DNA from: K189A clade bacterium
GTDB lineage: Bacteria > Pseudomonadota > Gammaproteobacteria > Pseudomonadales > Azotimanducaceae
Assembly (NCBI GenBank): GCA_902528515.1
Contig: CABZTD010000001.1
Coordinates: 1-64,000 of the forward strand
DNA: 64,000 bases
Direction: 5' to 3'
In this document: piece by piece, positions 18,233-27,027 of the stretch
Numbering within the stretch: the first letter of the stretch is position 1
How the letters are laid out: every line of letters starts with the position of its first letter
Translations under genes and position numbers: made by a program
The notes under the pieces: generated by a model
Told to the model about the DNA's origin: nothing
Database searches by the model: none
What the model saw: only the letters and a program-made list of their open reading frames with translations

Positions 18233-19428
18233 ACATTCGCGACGATTTCCCGATATTACAGCGCACAAGTCGCAGCAAACCCCTGGTATATCTCGACAAC
18301 GGTGCAACCACGCAAAAGCCACAAAAGGTTATCGACACCATTGATCGCTACTACCGCCGGCATAACGCCAATGTGCATCGGGCCGCCCATGAGCTTGCCG
18401 AAGAGGCAACAGCGTTACTAGAGGAATGTCGCACCAAGGCACAGGCTTTCATGAATGCCGCACATCGTGAGTCAGTGATTTTTACCCGCGGTACCACCGA
18501 GGGTATCAACCTGGTTGCCCAGGTTATCGAGGGCAACATTAAAGCAGGTCAAGAAATTGTCATCAGCCAACTAGAGCACCACTCGAATATCGTGCCTTGG
18601 CAGCTTCTGGCCCAACGCACAGGTGCTAAAATCAAGGCCATTGATATTGATGAGAATGGCGATCTTGACCTTGAAAGCGCCTCGAGCCTAATCAACGAAA
18701 ACACTGCCCTGCTCGCCATTACCCACATCAGCAACGGTCTCGGCGCGGTGAATCCTGTTGCCAACCTTGTAGAACAAGCCAAGCAAGTAGGTGCGCTAAC
18801 CCTCGTTGACGGCGCCCAGGCGGTACTACATGCCCGCATCGATGTGCAGGCGATGGACTGCGATTTCTACGTATTTTCAGGCCACAAAATGTTCGCTCCT
18901 ACAGGCATTGGCATCCTATATGGCCGCCTTGAACTACTGAACGCGCTACCCCCATGGCAGGGTGGCGGCGAAATGATCGACCAAGTGAGCATCCAAGCGA
19001 GTACCTATCAACCAGCCCCCTTTCGCTTTGAGGCCGGAACGCCAAATATCGCCGGATGCGCGGGTCTTGGCGCCGCTATCGACTACATCAATGGCCTGCC
19101 TATGGATGAGCTGATTCAAAAAGAGGAGCAGCTAGTCAACAGAGCGCTTTTTGGTCTTAAACAGATACCTGGACTTCGTTTGATCGGAGAACCAAATAAG
19201 CGCGCTTCCGTGATTTCCTTTTTGCTCGACAACGGGCACCCCAACGATGTCGGTACCCTACTCGATCAACAGGGTATCGCCGTGCGCTCCGGCCACCACT
19301 GCAACATGCCGCTGATGACGCGGCTCGGCATTCCTGGCACAGTGCGCGCGTCGTTTAGCCTGTACAACAACGAAGACGATGTTGATGCTCTTCTAACGGG
19401 AGTAGAAAAGGCAGCCACTTTTCTTTAA
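18229..19428 (+). CDS. sufS: Cysteine desulfurase SufS
   Basis: PLP enzyme that takes sulfur from cysteine as a persulfide for cluster assembly. At 399 aa it is a group II desulfurase: PLVYLDNGATTQKPQKVID at the start, the PLP-binding lysine in YVFSGHKMFAPTGIGILYG (about residue 224), and the catalytic cysteine in VRSGHHCNMPLMTRLG (about residue 363). The short loop around that cysteine is typical of SufS, which needs a SufE or SufU partner; sufE is present at the end of this operon. Confidence 0.97.
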   Translation: MNIRDDFPILQRTSRSKPLVYLDNGATTQKPQKVIDTIDRYYRRHNANVHRAAHELAEEATALLEECRTKAQAFMNAAHRESVIFTRGTTEGINLVAQVIEGNIKAGQEIVISQLEHHSNIVPWQLLAQRTGAKIKAIDIDENGDLDLESASSLINENTALLAITHISNGLGAVNPVANLVEQAKQVGALTLVDGAQAVLHARIDVQAMDCDFYVFSGHKMFAPTGIGILYGRLELLNALPPWQGGGEMIDQVSIQASTYQPAPFRFEAGTPNIAGCAGLGAAIDYINGLPMDELIQKEEQLVNRALFGLKQIPGLRLIGEPNKRASVISFLLDNGHPNDVGTLLDQQGIAVRSGHHCNMPLMTRLGIPGTVRASFSLYNNEDDVDALLTGVEKAATFL

Positions 19429-19481
19429 AAAAGACCTGTTCCCCAGGGGCGTACAGTGGGCGAAAGCCACGAGATAAAAAT

Positions 19482-19880
19482 ATGAGTACACCACAGATCT
19501 CTGTTTCCCAGAGCGCTCAAGCGCATATCAAAAGTCAGGTTGAACAGACCCAAAGCCGTTACCTGCGCCTTGGCGTTAAGGAAAGCGGCTGCAATGGCTT
19601 CATGTACATCCTGGACTTTTTAGAAGAGATTGAACCCGGCGACCACCTCGTGCCGGTTAGCGACCACGTCACCGTCTGTATCAACGAAAATGATTTGGCT
19701 CTGGTTGATGGCACTGAAATCGATATGGTCACCCAGGGATTGAACTCGGCCCTGATATTCAAAAACTCTAACGCCACCAGCTATTGTGGATGCGGTGAAA
19801 GCTTTGCTCTGATTGACGATGCTGATGCCCCCGAAGGGACTGCTTCCGATCTCGCAACTGACGCGACTCAGCCGAACTAG
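19482..19880 (+). CDS. sufA: A-type Fe-S carrier (SufA/IscA/HesB family)
   Basis: Carries nascent clusters from the Suf scaffold to apo-proteins. The three conserved cysteines are visible in VKESGCNGFMYILDFLE and in SYCGCGESF. The body is about 105 aa; a C-terminal acidic, alanine/threonine-rich tail of about 20 residues (DDADAPEGTASDLATDA) is longer than in E. coli SufA. It starts 53 bp after sufS, the only sizeable gap between the suf genes. Confidence 0.92.
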   Translation: MSTPQISVSQSAQAHIKSQVEQTQSRYLRLGVKESGCNGFMYILDFLEEIEPGDHLVPVSDHVTVCINENDLALVDGTEIDMVTQGLNSALIFKNSNATSYCGCGESFALIDDADAPEGTASDLATDATQPN

Positions 19881-19883
19881 CTT

Positions 19884-20411
19884 GTGGAGAGGCGCATCGT
19901 TACAACAAGCCGGGATTGTCCCGGAAGACTGGTGCCTACCGGCGACCCTATTACCATTCCCCGCGGGGCCTTCATTACGCTGACCCAAACCCTTGGCGGC
20001 AGCTTTACAGTGGTGGTAAACGGCAACATGGCGCGCATCGCCGGTGCCGATGCCGATGCCATCGGTTTGCGCGTGGAACCCCTGACGTTCGCTGATAGTG
20101 ATACGCCAAATGTCGTAGACACGGCGCACGTGTGGCATGCGCTTCGGTCGGTATATGACCCGGAAATTCCAGTCAACATCGCCGATCTAGGTTTGATTTA
20201 CGCAGTTCGCGTTGAAGATGACAAAGTCGATATTGATATGACCCTAACCGCACCTGGCTGTGGCATGGGCCCGGTACTGATCGAGGAAGTCAAAGATCGT
20301 GTTCGTCAGGTACCTAACTTAATAGATGTCGAGGTCGCTTTAGTTTTTGAACCGCCGTGGTCTCGCGACATGATGACCGAGGAAGCGCAGCTCGAACTGG
20401 GTGTATTCTAA
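19884..20411 (+). CDS. sufT: Fe-S assembly protein SufT (MIP18/DUF59 family)
   Basis: SufT-type accessory protein of 175 aa. Residues from about 75 form the DUF59 domain: WHALRSVYDPEIPVNIADLG, MTLTAPGCGMGPVLIEEV and the ending EPPWSRDMMTEEAQLELGVF are the classic motifs. The N-terminal part (GDPITIPRGAFITLTQTLGG) is the short beta region found in proteobacterial SufT. It is thought to help deliver clusters to targets under high demand. The start is a GTG at 19884, 3 bp after the carrier's stop, so the two are tightly linked. Confidence 0.93.
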   Translation: MERRIVTTSRDCPGRLVPTGDPITIPRGAFITLTQTLGGSFTVVVNGNMARIAGADADAIGLRVEPLTFADSDTPNVVDTAHVWHALRSVYDPEIPVNIADLGLIYAVRVEDDKVDIDMTLTAPGCGMGPVLIEEVKDRVRQVPNLIDVEVALVFEPPWSRDMMTEEAQLELGVF

Positions 20412-20413
20412 AC

Positions 20414-20830
20414 ATGGCCCAAAGCATGACGGTTGATGAACTTCTAGAGACCTTCAGTTTTTTCGATGATTGGGAGGACAAGTATCGGTTCATAATCGAC
20501 CTGGGCAAGGATCTGGGTGGTCTGCCTGAATCTGACAAGATCGATGATAACCTGATTCGCGGCTGTCAGAGTCAGGTCTGGCTGACGCATACTTCTGATG
20601 CGGATGGGCTCACGTTTTCGATGGATAGCGATGCGCATATCGTGCGAGGACTTATTGCCGTGGTGTTGGTCATTGTCGACGGCCGTCAGGCCAGTGAGAT
20701 AAAGAGGCTGGATATTGAGAACGTCTTTGAGCAACTCGATCTACTGGCACATCTGTCAGTAACCCGCGGCAATGGCCTGCGCGCGATGGTTGCTAGAATC
20801 AAGGAAGTCGCCGCACAGGCCCCGCCTTAA
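20414..20830 (+). CDS. sufE: Cysteine desulfuration protein SufE
   Basis: Accepts the persulfide from SufS and passes it to SufB. The 138-aa protein has FFDDWEDKYRFIIDLGKDL, the active cysteine in LIRGCQSQVWL (about residue 52) and the ending LDLLAHLSVTRGNGLRAMV. The track start at 20357 overlaps sufT; the ATG at 20414 directly after the sufT stop is right for the family. The stop shares bases with the stop of the converging glycosyltransferase gene, so the operon ends here with no room for a separate terminator. Confidence 0.95.
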   Translation: MAQSMTVDELLETFSFFDDWEDKYRFIIDLGKDLGGLPESDKIDDNLIRGCQSQVWLTHTSDADGLTFSMDSDAHIVRGLIAVVLVIVDGRQASEIKRLDIENVFEQLDLLAHLSVTRGNGLRAMVARIKEVAAQAPP

Positions 20831-21456
20831 ACTCCGTCCGTCGTTTTTTCCTTTTCAACCGCCTGCAGTGCTAAATACCGCAGCCAGTCCTCGGGTCGAT
20901 CGACGTCCCAAAGTGTATCAAGCTGAGACACCCTGAGCCGAGCCTGGGAAGCCGACTTCAGGGTTTGCTCTAGCACCCGATGCGTACCCCATTCGATTTC
21001 ACGAAAAATCTCTGGCACTGCTCGCGAGCAGCCAATCAGCACATATCCACCGTCTTCAGCAGGACCTAGCACAACATCGGCTGATGCCAGAGCGGCCTCT
21101 GCTTGTGCAACATAATTGGCACTCATCAAGGGACAATCCGTGCCAATCAATATCGCCCGCTCGGCACCGGCGGCTAACTCATCTGCTAGCGCGTGTGCCA
21201 TACGCTCGCCTAGATCATCGCCCTGCTGCTGTCGCAGCGGCCAACCGCTTTGGGCTGCCCAAGCAACTAGGGTTGGGTGCTGTGATGCGCCCCATAAAAC
21301 AATGCTTAGTTGGCTCGTCGCTATGGCTTGAAAAACGCGCCTAGACAGTTGTTCATGGACTGCCGCCGCTTCCTCGGCGTCAAGCAGGGGCATTAGCCGA
21401 GTTTTGCTCAGTCCCGGTTCAGGTGCCTTAGCAAAAATGAGCAAGGATGTCGTCAC
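20827..21456 (-). CDS. TIGR04282-type glycosyltransferase (DUF2064)
   Basis: A 209-aa nucleotidyl/glycosyl-transferase-like protein. LLIFAKAPEPGLSKTRLMPL at the start and the central ILIGTDCPLMSANYV and VLGPAEDGGYVLIGC are the hallmarks of the family first linked to arsenosugar biosynthesis in cyanobacteria. The start is a GTG at 21456 overlapping the upstream gene's TGA. It is always worth pairing with the next gene, which belongs to the sister family. No arsenic methyltransferase or radical-SAM ArsL gene is nearby, so the arsenosugar label is by family name only. Confidence 0.88.
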   Translation of the reverse strand: MTTSLLIFAKAPEPGLSKTRLMPLLDAEEAAAVHEQLSRRVFQAIATSQLSIVLWGASQHPTLVAWAAQSGWPLRQQQGDDLGERMAHALADELAAGAERAILIGTDCPLMSANYVAQAEAALASADVVLGPAEDGGYVLIGCSRAVPEIFREIEWGTHRVLEQTLKSASQARLRVSQLDTLWDVDRPEDWLRYLALQAVEKEKTTDGV

Positions 21457-22181
21457 TGATCACCCTGCCTTGGAAGGCCGTAGTATTCGCGGTAAAGCGA
21501 ATCCGCCGAGGCACCGAAAAAGTAACGAATACGCCAGCGCCACATAGAAAAAACTGTTCGCCAAAAGCCTTTTCTTAACCAGCGCTCGCCGCTGGCTGCA
21601 ATTGTCACCTGCGGAGCCCGGAACTCACCGATCTGTCGCAGACGCTTGCTGACTTCAATATCTTCCATCAGCGGCTGATCCGGAAAGCCCCCAATTTGAT
21701 CGAGTAACTTGCGATGGAAAAACATGCCCTGATCCCCGGTGCAAATTCGCCGGAGCCTAGAACGCCAATTCATCGCTCGCGACACCCAGACAAGGCCCGG
21801 GTGATCGCCCCGTAACTCCACATCAAAACGCCCCCAAGATGGGGCCCTGGCCGTTGTCAGATCTTGAAGATAGGCAAGGCCTGGCGCGAGATTGCTACTA
21901 TCTATATGCAGCACCCAAATTAGGTTAGCGCGAGTAGAGGCAATACCTGATGCGATTTGCCCACCCCGGGAGGCAGGTGCTTGTATCCATCGAACGCCGA
22001 CGTCTTGGCACCGACGCCTGATGTCGTCTCCCTCGGAAAAGGGACTGTCCGGCGACGCCTCCACCACTACGACCTCGTGGCCCATGACCAGTAGCGGGCT
22101 AACAAATGCCTCCACAGATTCGTCCGCAAATTTGATCGGAATCACAATGGCTAAGGCTGGCTGGACTTGCTCTGACAACAT
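21453..22181 (-). CDS. TIGR04283-type family 2 glycosyltransferase
   Basis: GT-A glycosyltransferase of 242 aa. It shows an early GT2-like strand (ALAIVIPIKFADESVE), then VVVEASPDSPFSEGDDIRRR, WIQAPASRGGQIASGIA, a metal-binding-like segment LIWVLHIDSSNLAPGL, and a C-terminal GDQGMFFHRKLLDQIGGFPD, which is diagnostic of the family. It overlaps the TIGR04282-type gene by 4 bp, so the two are co-translated. They are often paired in proteobacteria; the sugar and acceptor are unknown. Confidence 0.88.
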   Translation of the reverse strand: MLSEQVQPALAIVIPIKFADESVEAFVSPLLVMGHEVVVVEASPDSPFSEGDDIRRRCQDVGVRWIQAPASRGGQIASGIASTRANLIWVLHIDSSNLAPGLAYLQDLTTARAPSWGRFDVELRGDHPGLVWVSRAMNWRSRLRRICTGDQGMFFHRKLLDQIGGFPDQPLMEDIEVSKRLRQIGEFRAPQVTIAASGERWLRKGFWRTVFSMWRWRIRYFFGASADSLYREYYGLPRQGDQ

Positions 22182-22424
22182 GTTAAGAATGATCGTTACT
22201 CAATAGGCCGGGACGCAGTTTGACCCCAGCAAAACATAAGGACAATCACAAGCAGGTCTCCCGGCATTTTCTTCGCTCCAAGCGCAAACCCAATCCTTTA
22301 GCCCATCCTTAGATCCTGTCCTGGATTGGCCCTTATTCCCACCATCGACGATTCAAAGAGCTTCACGACGTCTTCGCAAACTCACCGTGAGCCTGTACTC
22401 TTTTATGCTTTAGGGGGGAGAACT

Positions 22425-24119
22425 ATGTATCAAGATTACCGCGCAGCTTGGACGCAGCTGACCGCATCGGGTGCGGATTTCGAAGTAGTGACGACCAACG
22501 TTCGCGGTGTCGATATACGCACCTATGCCAACGCTCCCGGCAGCTTGAGCGACCTGTGGCTGAGCACCGCACAGTTCGCAGATCGTGACTATCTCGTATA
22601 CAACGACGAGCGCCTTACCTACGGCGAAGCACACCAGCGCGTCGCATCCTTAGCCAACTGGCTAATTGATCAAGGTGTTGAGCCCGGCGACAGAGTCGCA
22701 ATCGCCATGCGTAACTATCCCGAGTGGATGCAGGCGTATTGGGCCGTTACCTCCGTTGGCGCGGCGGTTGTGGGCATGAATGCTTGGTGGATCGGACCAG
22801 AGATGCTCTACGCCCTAGAAGACTCCACTCCCAAGGTGCTCATAGTCGATAAGGAGAGATTGAATCAGCTCGGTGAACACCGTGCCAATGTGTCGAACAT
22901 CAAGCTTGTCGGTGTTCGATTTCCGGAGGCAGAAATTGGCGTAACACCCTGGAATGACATCGTTTCTGGTAACACCCAACAACCCATGATCGATATCGAT
23001 ACCGACAGCGATGCCTGTATTTTTTATACCTCAGGTACCACAGGACGTCCGAAGGGCGCACAGCTGACCCATCGCGGCTGCGTCAGTAATGTGTGGAGCA
23101 TGCTCTTTTCAGCGGGACTGCAGAGACTACTGGGCATTCAGAAAGGTTTGATTAATGCCGACGACGAGCCGCCCATCGGCTGCGCCCTACTCACGACACC
23201 CCTGTTTCACGTGACCGCTAATAACTGCGCGGCCCAGGGCACGACTTTGGGCGGCGGCAGACTCGTGCACATGTACAAATGGGACGCAGGAGAGGCGCTG
23301 AAACTCATCGAGCGCGAACGCATTACTGCTGTGAGTGGCGTGCCCGTGATGGCGAGAGAAATCATCTCACACCCTGATTTTGCGAAAACCGATACGTCGA
23401 GTTTAATGACATTGGGCGGTGGCGGCGCACAGCTGCAGCCGGATCTGGTCGGTAAGATCGATCAGCAGGTGGCCACTGCGCGTCCGAATACGGGTTATGG
23501 CATGACCGAAACCTGCGGCATCATCACCTCCATCAGCGGCGATCACTTCGTGGATAAACCTGCGAGCTGCGGCCCTGCGATGCCCGCCTATGAATCTAAA
23601 ATCGTGAACCCTGATACGGGCGAGGAAATGCCAGAAGGCGAGCCTGGCGAACTATGGGTGCGCGGCGCCCACGTGATTCGGGGTTATCTCAATCGCGAAG
23701 AAGCTACCGCAGAAACTATCATCGATGGTTGGCTGCGCACCGGCGATATGGCGCGAAAAGACGAAGACGATTTCCTATACATTGTGGATCGAATTAAAGA
23801 CATGGTGCTCCGGGGCGGTGAAAACATCTACTGCGCGGAAGTGGAGAGCGCAATCTTTGATCATGAGGATGTAGCTGAATGCACAGTTTTCGGTGTGCCC
23901 GATCACCGACTGGGCGAAGAAGTCGGAATCGCGGTCTTCTTGAAGCCCGGTGCTGCTACCACTGCCGACGCGCTGCGCGAACACTGCGCCACTCAACTCG
24001 CGAAGTTCAAAGTGCCGCGCTATTTTTGGTTTGTTGAAGAAGCACTGCCTCGTAATGCCTCGGGTAAATTTCTTAAGCGCGAGCTACGCGAATCGTTGGA
24101 TATCAGTGACGCGCACTAG
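22425..24119 (+). CDS. Acyl-CoA synthetase (class I adenylate-forming)
   Basis: A 564-aa acyl-CoA ligase. CIFYTSGTTGRPKGAQLTHR is the phosphate loop near residue 205, GYGMTETCGIITSISGDHF the A5 motif, GWLRTGDMARKDEDDFLYIV the A7 motif, and LPRNASGKFLKRELRE the catalytic-lysine end. An insert of about 35 residues after the phosphate loop (SMLFSAGLQRLLGIQKGLIN) is longer than in ordinary fatty acid ligases. The ATG at 22425 has GGGGGGAGAACT before it and is preferred over the 22326 start. It converges with the malonyl-CoA synthetase gene with overlapping stops. Confidence 0.9.
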   Translation: MYQDYRAAWTQLTASGADFEVVTTNVRGVDIRTYANAPGSLSDLWLSTAQFADRDYLVYNDERLTYGEAHQRVASLANWLIDQGVEPGDRVAIAMRNYPEWMQAYWAVTSVGAAVVGMNAWWIGPEMLYALEDSTPKVLIVDKERLNQLGEHRANVSNIKLVGVRFPEAEIGVTPWNDIVSGNTQQPMIDIDTDSDACIFYTSGTTGRPKGAQLTHRGCVSNVWSMLFSAGLQRLLGIQKGLINADDEPPIGCALLTTPLFHVTANNCAAQGTTLGGGRLVHMYKWDAGEALKLIERERITAVSGVPVMAREIISHPDFAKTDTSSLMTLGGGGAQLQPDLVGKIDQQVATARPNTGYGMTETCGIITSISGDHFVDKPASCGPAMPAYESKIVNPDTGEEMPEGEPGELWVRGAHVIRGYLNREEATAETIIDGWLRTGDMARKDEDDFLYIVDRIKDMVLRGGENIYCAEVESAIFDHEDVAECTVFGVPDHRLGEEVGIAVFLKPGAATTADALREHCATQLAKFKVPRYFWFVEEALPRNASGKFLKRELRESLDISDAH

Positions 24120-25609
24120 GAAGCAAATAAATCACCATACTGATCACGCAGCAAATTCTTCTGCACCTTACCCATGGTATTGCGCGGAAGCTCAGCAACA
24201 TTCAACACTTGCTTTGGCTGCTTAAATCGCGCGAGCTGACCGCCAAGGGCTGCGTCTACGTCTGCTCGCGTCACCTCGGCACCCACAGGCACGACCACCG
24301 CGACTACCGCTTCCCCGAAGTCAGGATGAGACACGCCGATCACCGCAGATTCTGCCACCTCAGGCATCTCATCTAGCGCCACTTCAACTTCCTTGGGATA
24401 CACGTTATAGCCACCAGATATTACCAGATCTTTTGATCGCCCAACGATGCTTAGTCGCCCATCCGCGGCCTGCATGCCCAGGTCTCCGGTAATAAAGAAA
24501 CCGTCAGGGCGAATTTCTTCAGCAGTTTTTTCAGGCATACGCCAGTAACCCTGAAACACGTTCGGACCCGCCACTTCGATCATGCCAACCTCACCCGTCG
24601 GCAGGACGACGCCATCCTCGCTGGCAACTCGCACCTTTTGGCCGGGCAGCGCGAATCCAACGGTGCCGGCAACGCGCTCACCTTGCAATGGATTACTCGT
24701 GTTAATGATGGTTTCGCTCATGCCATATCGTTCCAAAATACGATGACCCGTCCGCCGCTCCCATTCACTGAAGGTCTGCTCGGTCAGCGGCGCAGAACCA
24801 CAAATAAACACGCGCATGTGGGCAACACTTGCCGGTGTCAGCTCGGACTGGTCTAGTAGACGGGTATAAAACGTCGGCACACCCATCATCACCGTAGCGT
24901 CAGGTAATCGCGCCATCACTTCATCGGCGTCGAACTTTTCGAGAAAGATCATAGGCGTGGCATTAAGCAGAGCGCAGTGGCTGGCGATGAATAAGCCGTG
25001 CACGTGAAAGATCGGTAAAGCATTGAGCAAAACATCAGATGACTGCCAACCCCACTCCTTGCTTAAGGCATGGGCATTGGATGCGAGATTGCCGTGGCTG
25101 AGCATGGCGCCCTTAGAGCGGCCCGTAGTACCAGAGGTATAGAGAATGGCCGCCAAATCATCTGTGCTTCGAGTCACAGTCGGCGGCAAAACGAAGTCAA
25201 TTTCCGAACCTTCACCATCGCTAAAAACCAGTAAGCGCCGGGCATCCCTCGGCTGCAGCGTCGCGCTTGCTACGTCGCTGCGGTGTCGCTCACCCACGTA
25301 CAGAACCGGTTCGGCATCGCTGACAAAGTAATCGAGCTCTGCAGCGGTATACCCAGTATTTAAAGGCACGTACACCAGCGCAAGTTTCAAACATGCAAGG
25401 TAGAGGGCTAAGTTCTCTGGGGACTTAGGCACCTGCACAAGCACTCGATCACCGGGGTTTGCACCGAAAGCCATCAGCTGCCCGGCGGCTCTATTGATCT
25501 GCTGCAGTAACGCCGCGTAGGTCCAGTCGTCTTGACCTGAAAGGATCAGCGCTAGCTGATCAGCGCTTGCCTCAAAGCCAGACTCTAGTTCCGCAAAAAA
25601 ATTGCTCAT
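24116..25609 (-). CDS. matB: Malonyl-CoA synthetase-like acid-CoA ligase
   Basis: Adenylate-forming ligase of 497 aa with the features of malonate-CoA ligase (MatB): DRVLVQVPKSPENLALYLAC, VYVPLNTGYTAAELDYFVSD, AAILYTSGTTGRSKGAMLSH, ERYGMSETIINTSNPLQGER and LPRNTMGKVQKNLLRDQY. It would activate malonate, or a close dicarboxylate such as methylmalonate, to its CoA ester. The ATG at 25609 (MSNFFAELESG) is preferred over the upstream in-frame start since CAGGGGAGCAGGG precedes it. It is divergent from the EPSP-synthase-like gene. No malonyl-CoA decarboxylase is visible, so the substrate is an inference. Confidence 0.78.
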   Translation of the reverse strand: MSNFFAELESGFEASADQLALILSGQDDWTYAALLQQINRAAGQLMAFGANPGDRVLVQVPKSPENLALYLACLKLALVYVPLNTGYTAAELDYFVSDAEPVLYVGERHRSDVASATLQPRDARRLLVFSDGEGSEIDFVLPPTVTRSTDDLAAILYTSGTTGRSKGAMLSHGNLASNAHALSKEWGWQSSDVLLNALPIFHVHGLFIASHCALLNATPMIFLEKFDADEVMARLPDATVMMGVPTFYTRLLDQSELTPASVAHMRVFICGSAPLTEQTFSEWERRTGHRILERYGMSETIINTSNPLQGERVAGTVGFALPGQKVRVASEDGVVLPTGEVGMIEVAGPNVFQGYWRMPEKTAEEIRPDGFFITGDLGMQAADGRLSIVGRSKDLVISGGYNVYPKEVEVALDEMPEVAESAVIGVSHPDFGEAVVAVVVPVGAEVTRADVDAALGGQLARFKQPKQVLNVAELPRNTMGKVQKNLLRDQYGDLFAS

Positions 25610-25700
25610 ACCCTGCTCCCCTGCTCTTGCCTGCTTCAAGGTCTACAAACCTGCGAGCCCTAGGTTAAAGTGGTGACTCTCACAAATTTGCAGATGACCT

Positions 25701-26993
25701 ATGATACCCGACAACACTTTTTTGATCCCCAAGTTGTCCCCTGGGTTCGAGGCCACGGTCACGCTACCGGGCAGTAAATCAATAGCGCTGCGCCAACTCG
25801 CCATCGCCGCCCTGGTGGAAGGCACGAGCCATATCACTGGCATCCCGAAATGTGATGATACCGACGCCATGATCGACTGCTTGCGAGCCCTCGGTGTAGC
25901 CATAGATGAAGACACATCAGGAACCTGTATTAAAGGCCCTATGGACTTTGGCTCAGGCCACGTCGAGCTCAACTCTCGCATGAGCGGCGCTTCGACGCGT
26001 CTGCTGATTGCGCTGGCCGCTTTGCGCAATGGCAGCACGCGCATCGACGGTCACGAATCCCTACGAGTGCGAACTAATGCACCCTTGTTTGAGGTGCTTC
26101 GCGACAAAGGTTGCGACGTAACCAGTGACGCAGGTACTTTGCCAGCTGTGATTCATGGCGGATTAACCAGCAACGGCCCGTTGCATATCGATGGATCTCT
26201 ATCAAGCCAGTACATCACCGCGCTAACTGTGATAGCCCCGATACTGGCGCGCCGCCAGGCACTACCTACCCAAAGAATTCATATCGAAGGAGACCTTGTC
26301 TCTCGACCATACATCGACATCACGCTGAATGAGATGGGTAAGCGGTCAGTTGTCGGTAAATGGGTTGATAACACGGTCTTAAGTCTGCCAGCGGCAGACT
26401 ACCTGCCGGGCGAATTTGTGATCGAAGGAGACGCCTCGGCGGCGAGCTATTTCTTGGCGCTTGCGACCCTTCACGCTGGCAGGGTGACCCTAACGAACCT
26501 AGGCGAGACCACAGTGCAAGGTGACTATCTTTTTTGCGACGTAATGGAATCGTTAGGATCAAGCATCGAAAGACACTCTCAAACCCGCATCACTGGTCCC
26601 CAGAAGCTTCTCCCTCTTCGCCGAATTGATATGCAAGAAATGCCAGATGTTGCGCTGACGTTAATCGCCATGTCTCCCTTGTTGGCAGAACCGATTGAGA
26701 TCACCGGGCTGCAGTCGCTACATTATAAGGAGTGCGATCGATTGGAGTGTCCTGCAAAGGAGATGAGGGCCATGGGTATCGAGCTGAATACTACTTATGA
26801 CAGCATCATAGTATCTCCGCTGGGCAAGTACGTACCCGAGATCCATACACTCAATACCTACCACGATCATCGAATGGCAATGGCTTTTGCTACTTTGGCG
26901 AGCGCCTACGGTACCTTGACCATCGATGACAAGGCGGTCGTCAATAAGACCTATCCTGCATTTTGGGACGACTACCAGCGTCTACAATATTAG
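25701..26993 (+). CDS. EPSP-synthase family protein, divergent (AroA-like)
   Basis: Enolpyruvyl-transferase fold of 430 aa. Family anchors are present: LPGSKSIALRQLAIAALVEG near the start, DGSLSSQYITALTVIAPIL, GDASAASYFLALATLHAG, YKECDRLECPAKEMRAMG and TYHDHRMAMAFATLAS. The segment that normally reads LGNSGTxMR is NSRMSGASTRLLIALAAL, and the first motif lacks the usual asparagine before arginine, so it is an unusual member. It could make 5-enolpyruvylshikimate-3-phosphate as the housekeeping AroA, or act as a specialised paralogue. It stands alone, with a nitroreductase gene next on the same strand, 34 bp on. Confidence 0.85.
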   Translation: MIPDNTFLIPKLSPGFEATVTLPGSKSIALRQLAIAALVEGTSHITGIPKCDDTDAMIDCLRALGVAIDEDTSGTCIKGPMDFGSGHVELNSRMSGASTRLLIALAALRNGSTRIDGHESLRVRTNAPLFEVLRDKGCDVTSDAGTLPAVIHGGLTSNGPLHIDGSLSSQYITALTVIAPILARRQALPTQRIHIEGDLVSRPYIDITLNEMGKRSVVGKWVDNTVLSLPAADYLPGEFVIEGDASAASYFLALATLHAGRVTLTNLGETTVQGDYLFCDVMESLGSSIERHSQTRITGPQKLLPLRRIDMQEMPDVALTLIAMSPLLAEPIEITGLQSLHYKECDRLECPAKEMRAMGIELNTTYDSIIVSPLGKYVPEIHTLNTYHDHRMAMAFATLASAYGTLTIDDKAVVNKTYPAFWDDYQRLQY

Positions 26994-27027
26994 GTCACAT
27001 AACAATTGCACCTAGGGAAGAATCTTC

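Noticed and set aside
22326-22424. Upstream start of the acyl-CoA synthetase ORF
   Set aside because: The extension is unlike family members, and the ATG at 22425 has a strong ribosome site (GGGGGGAG).
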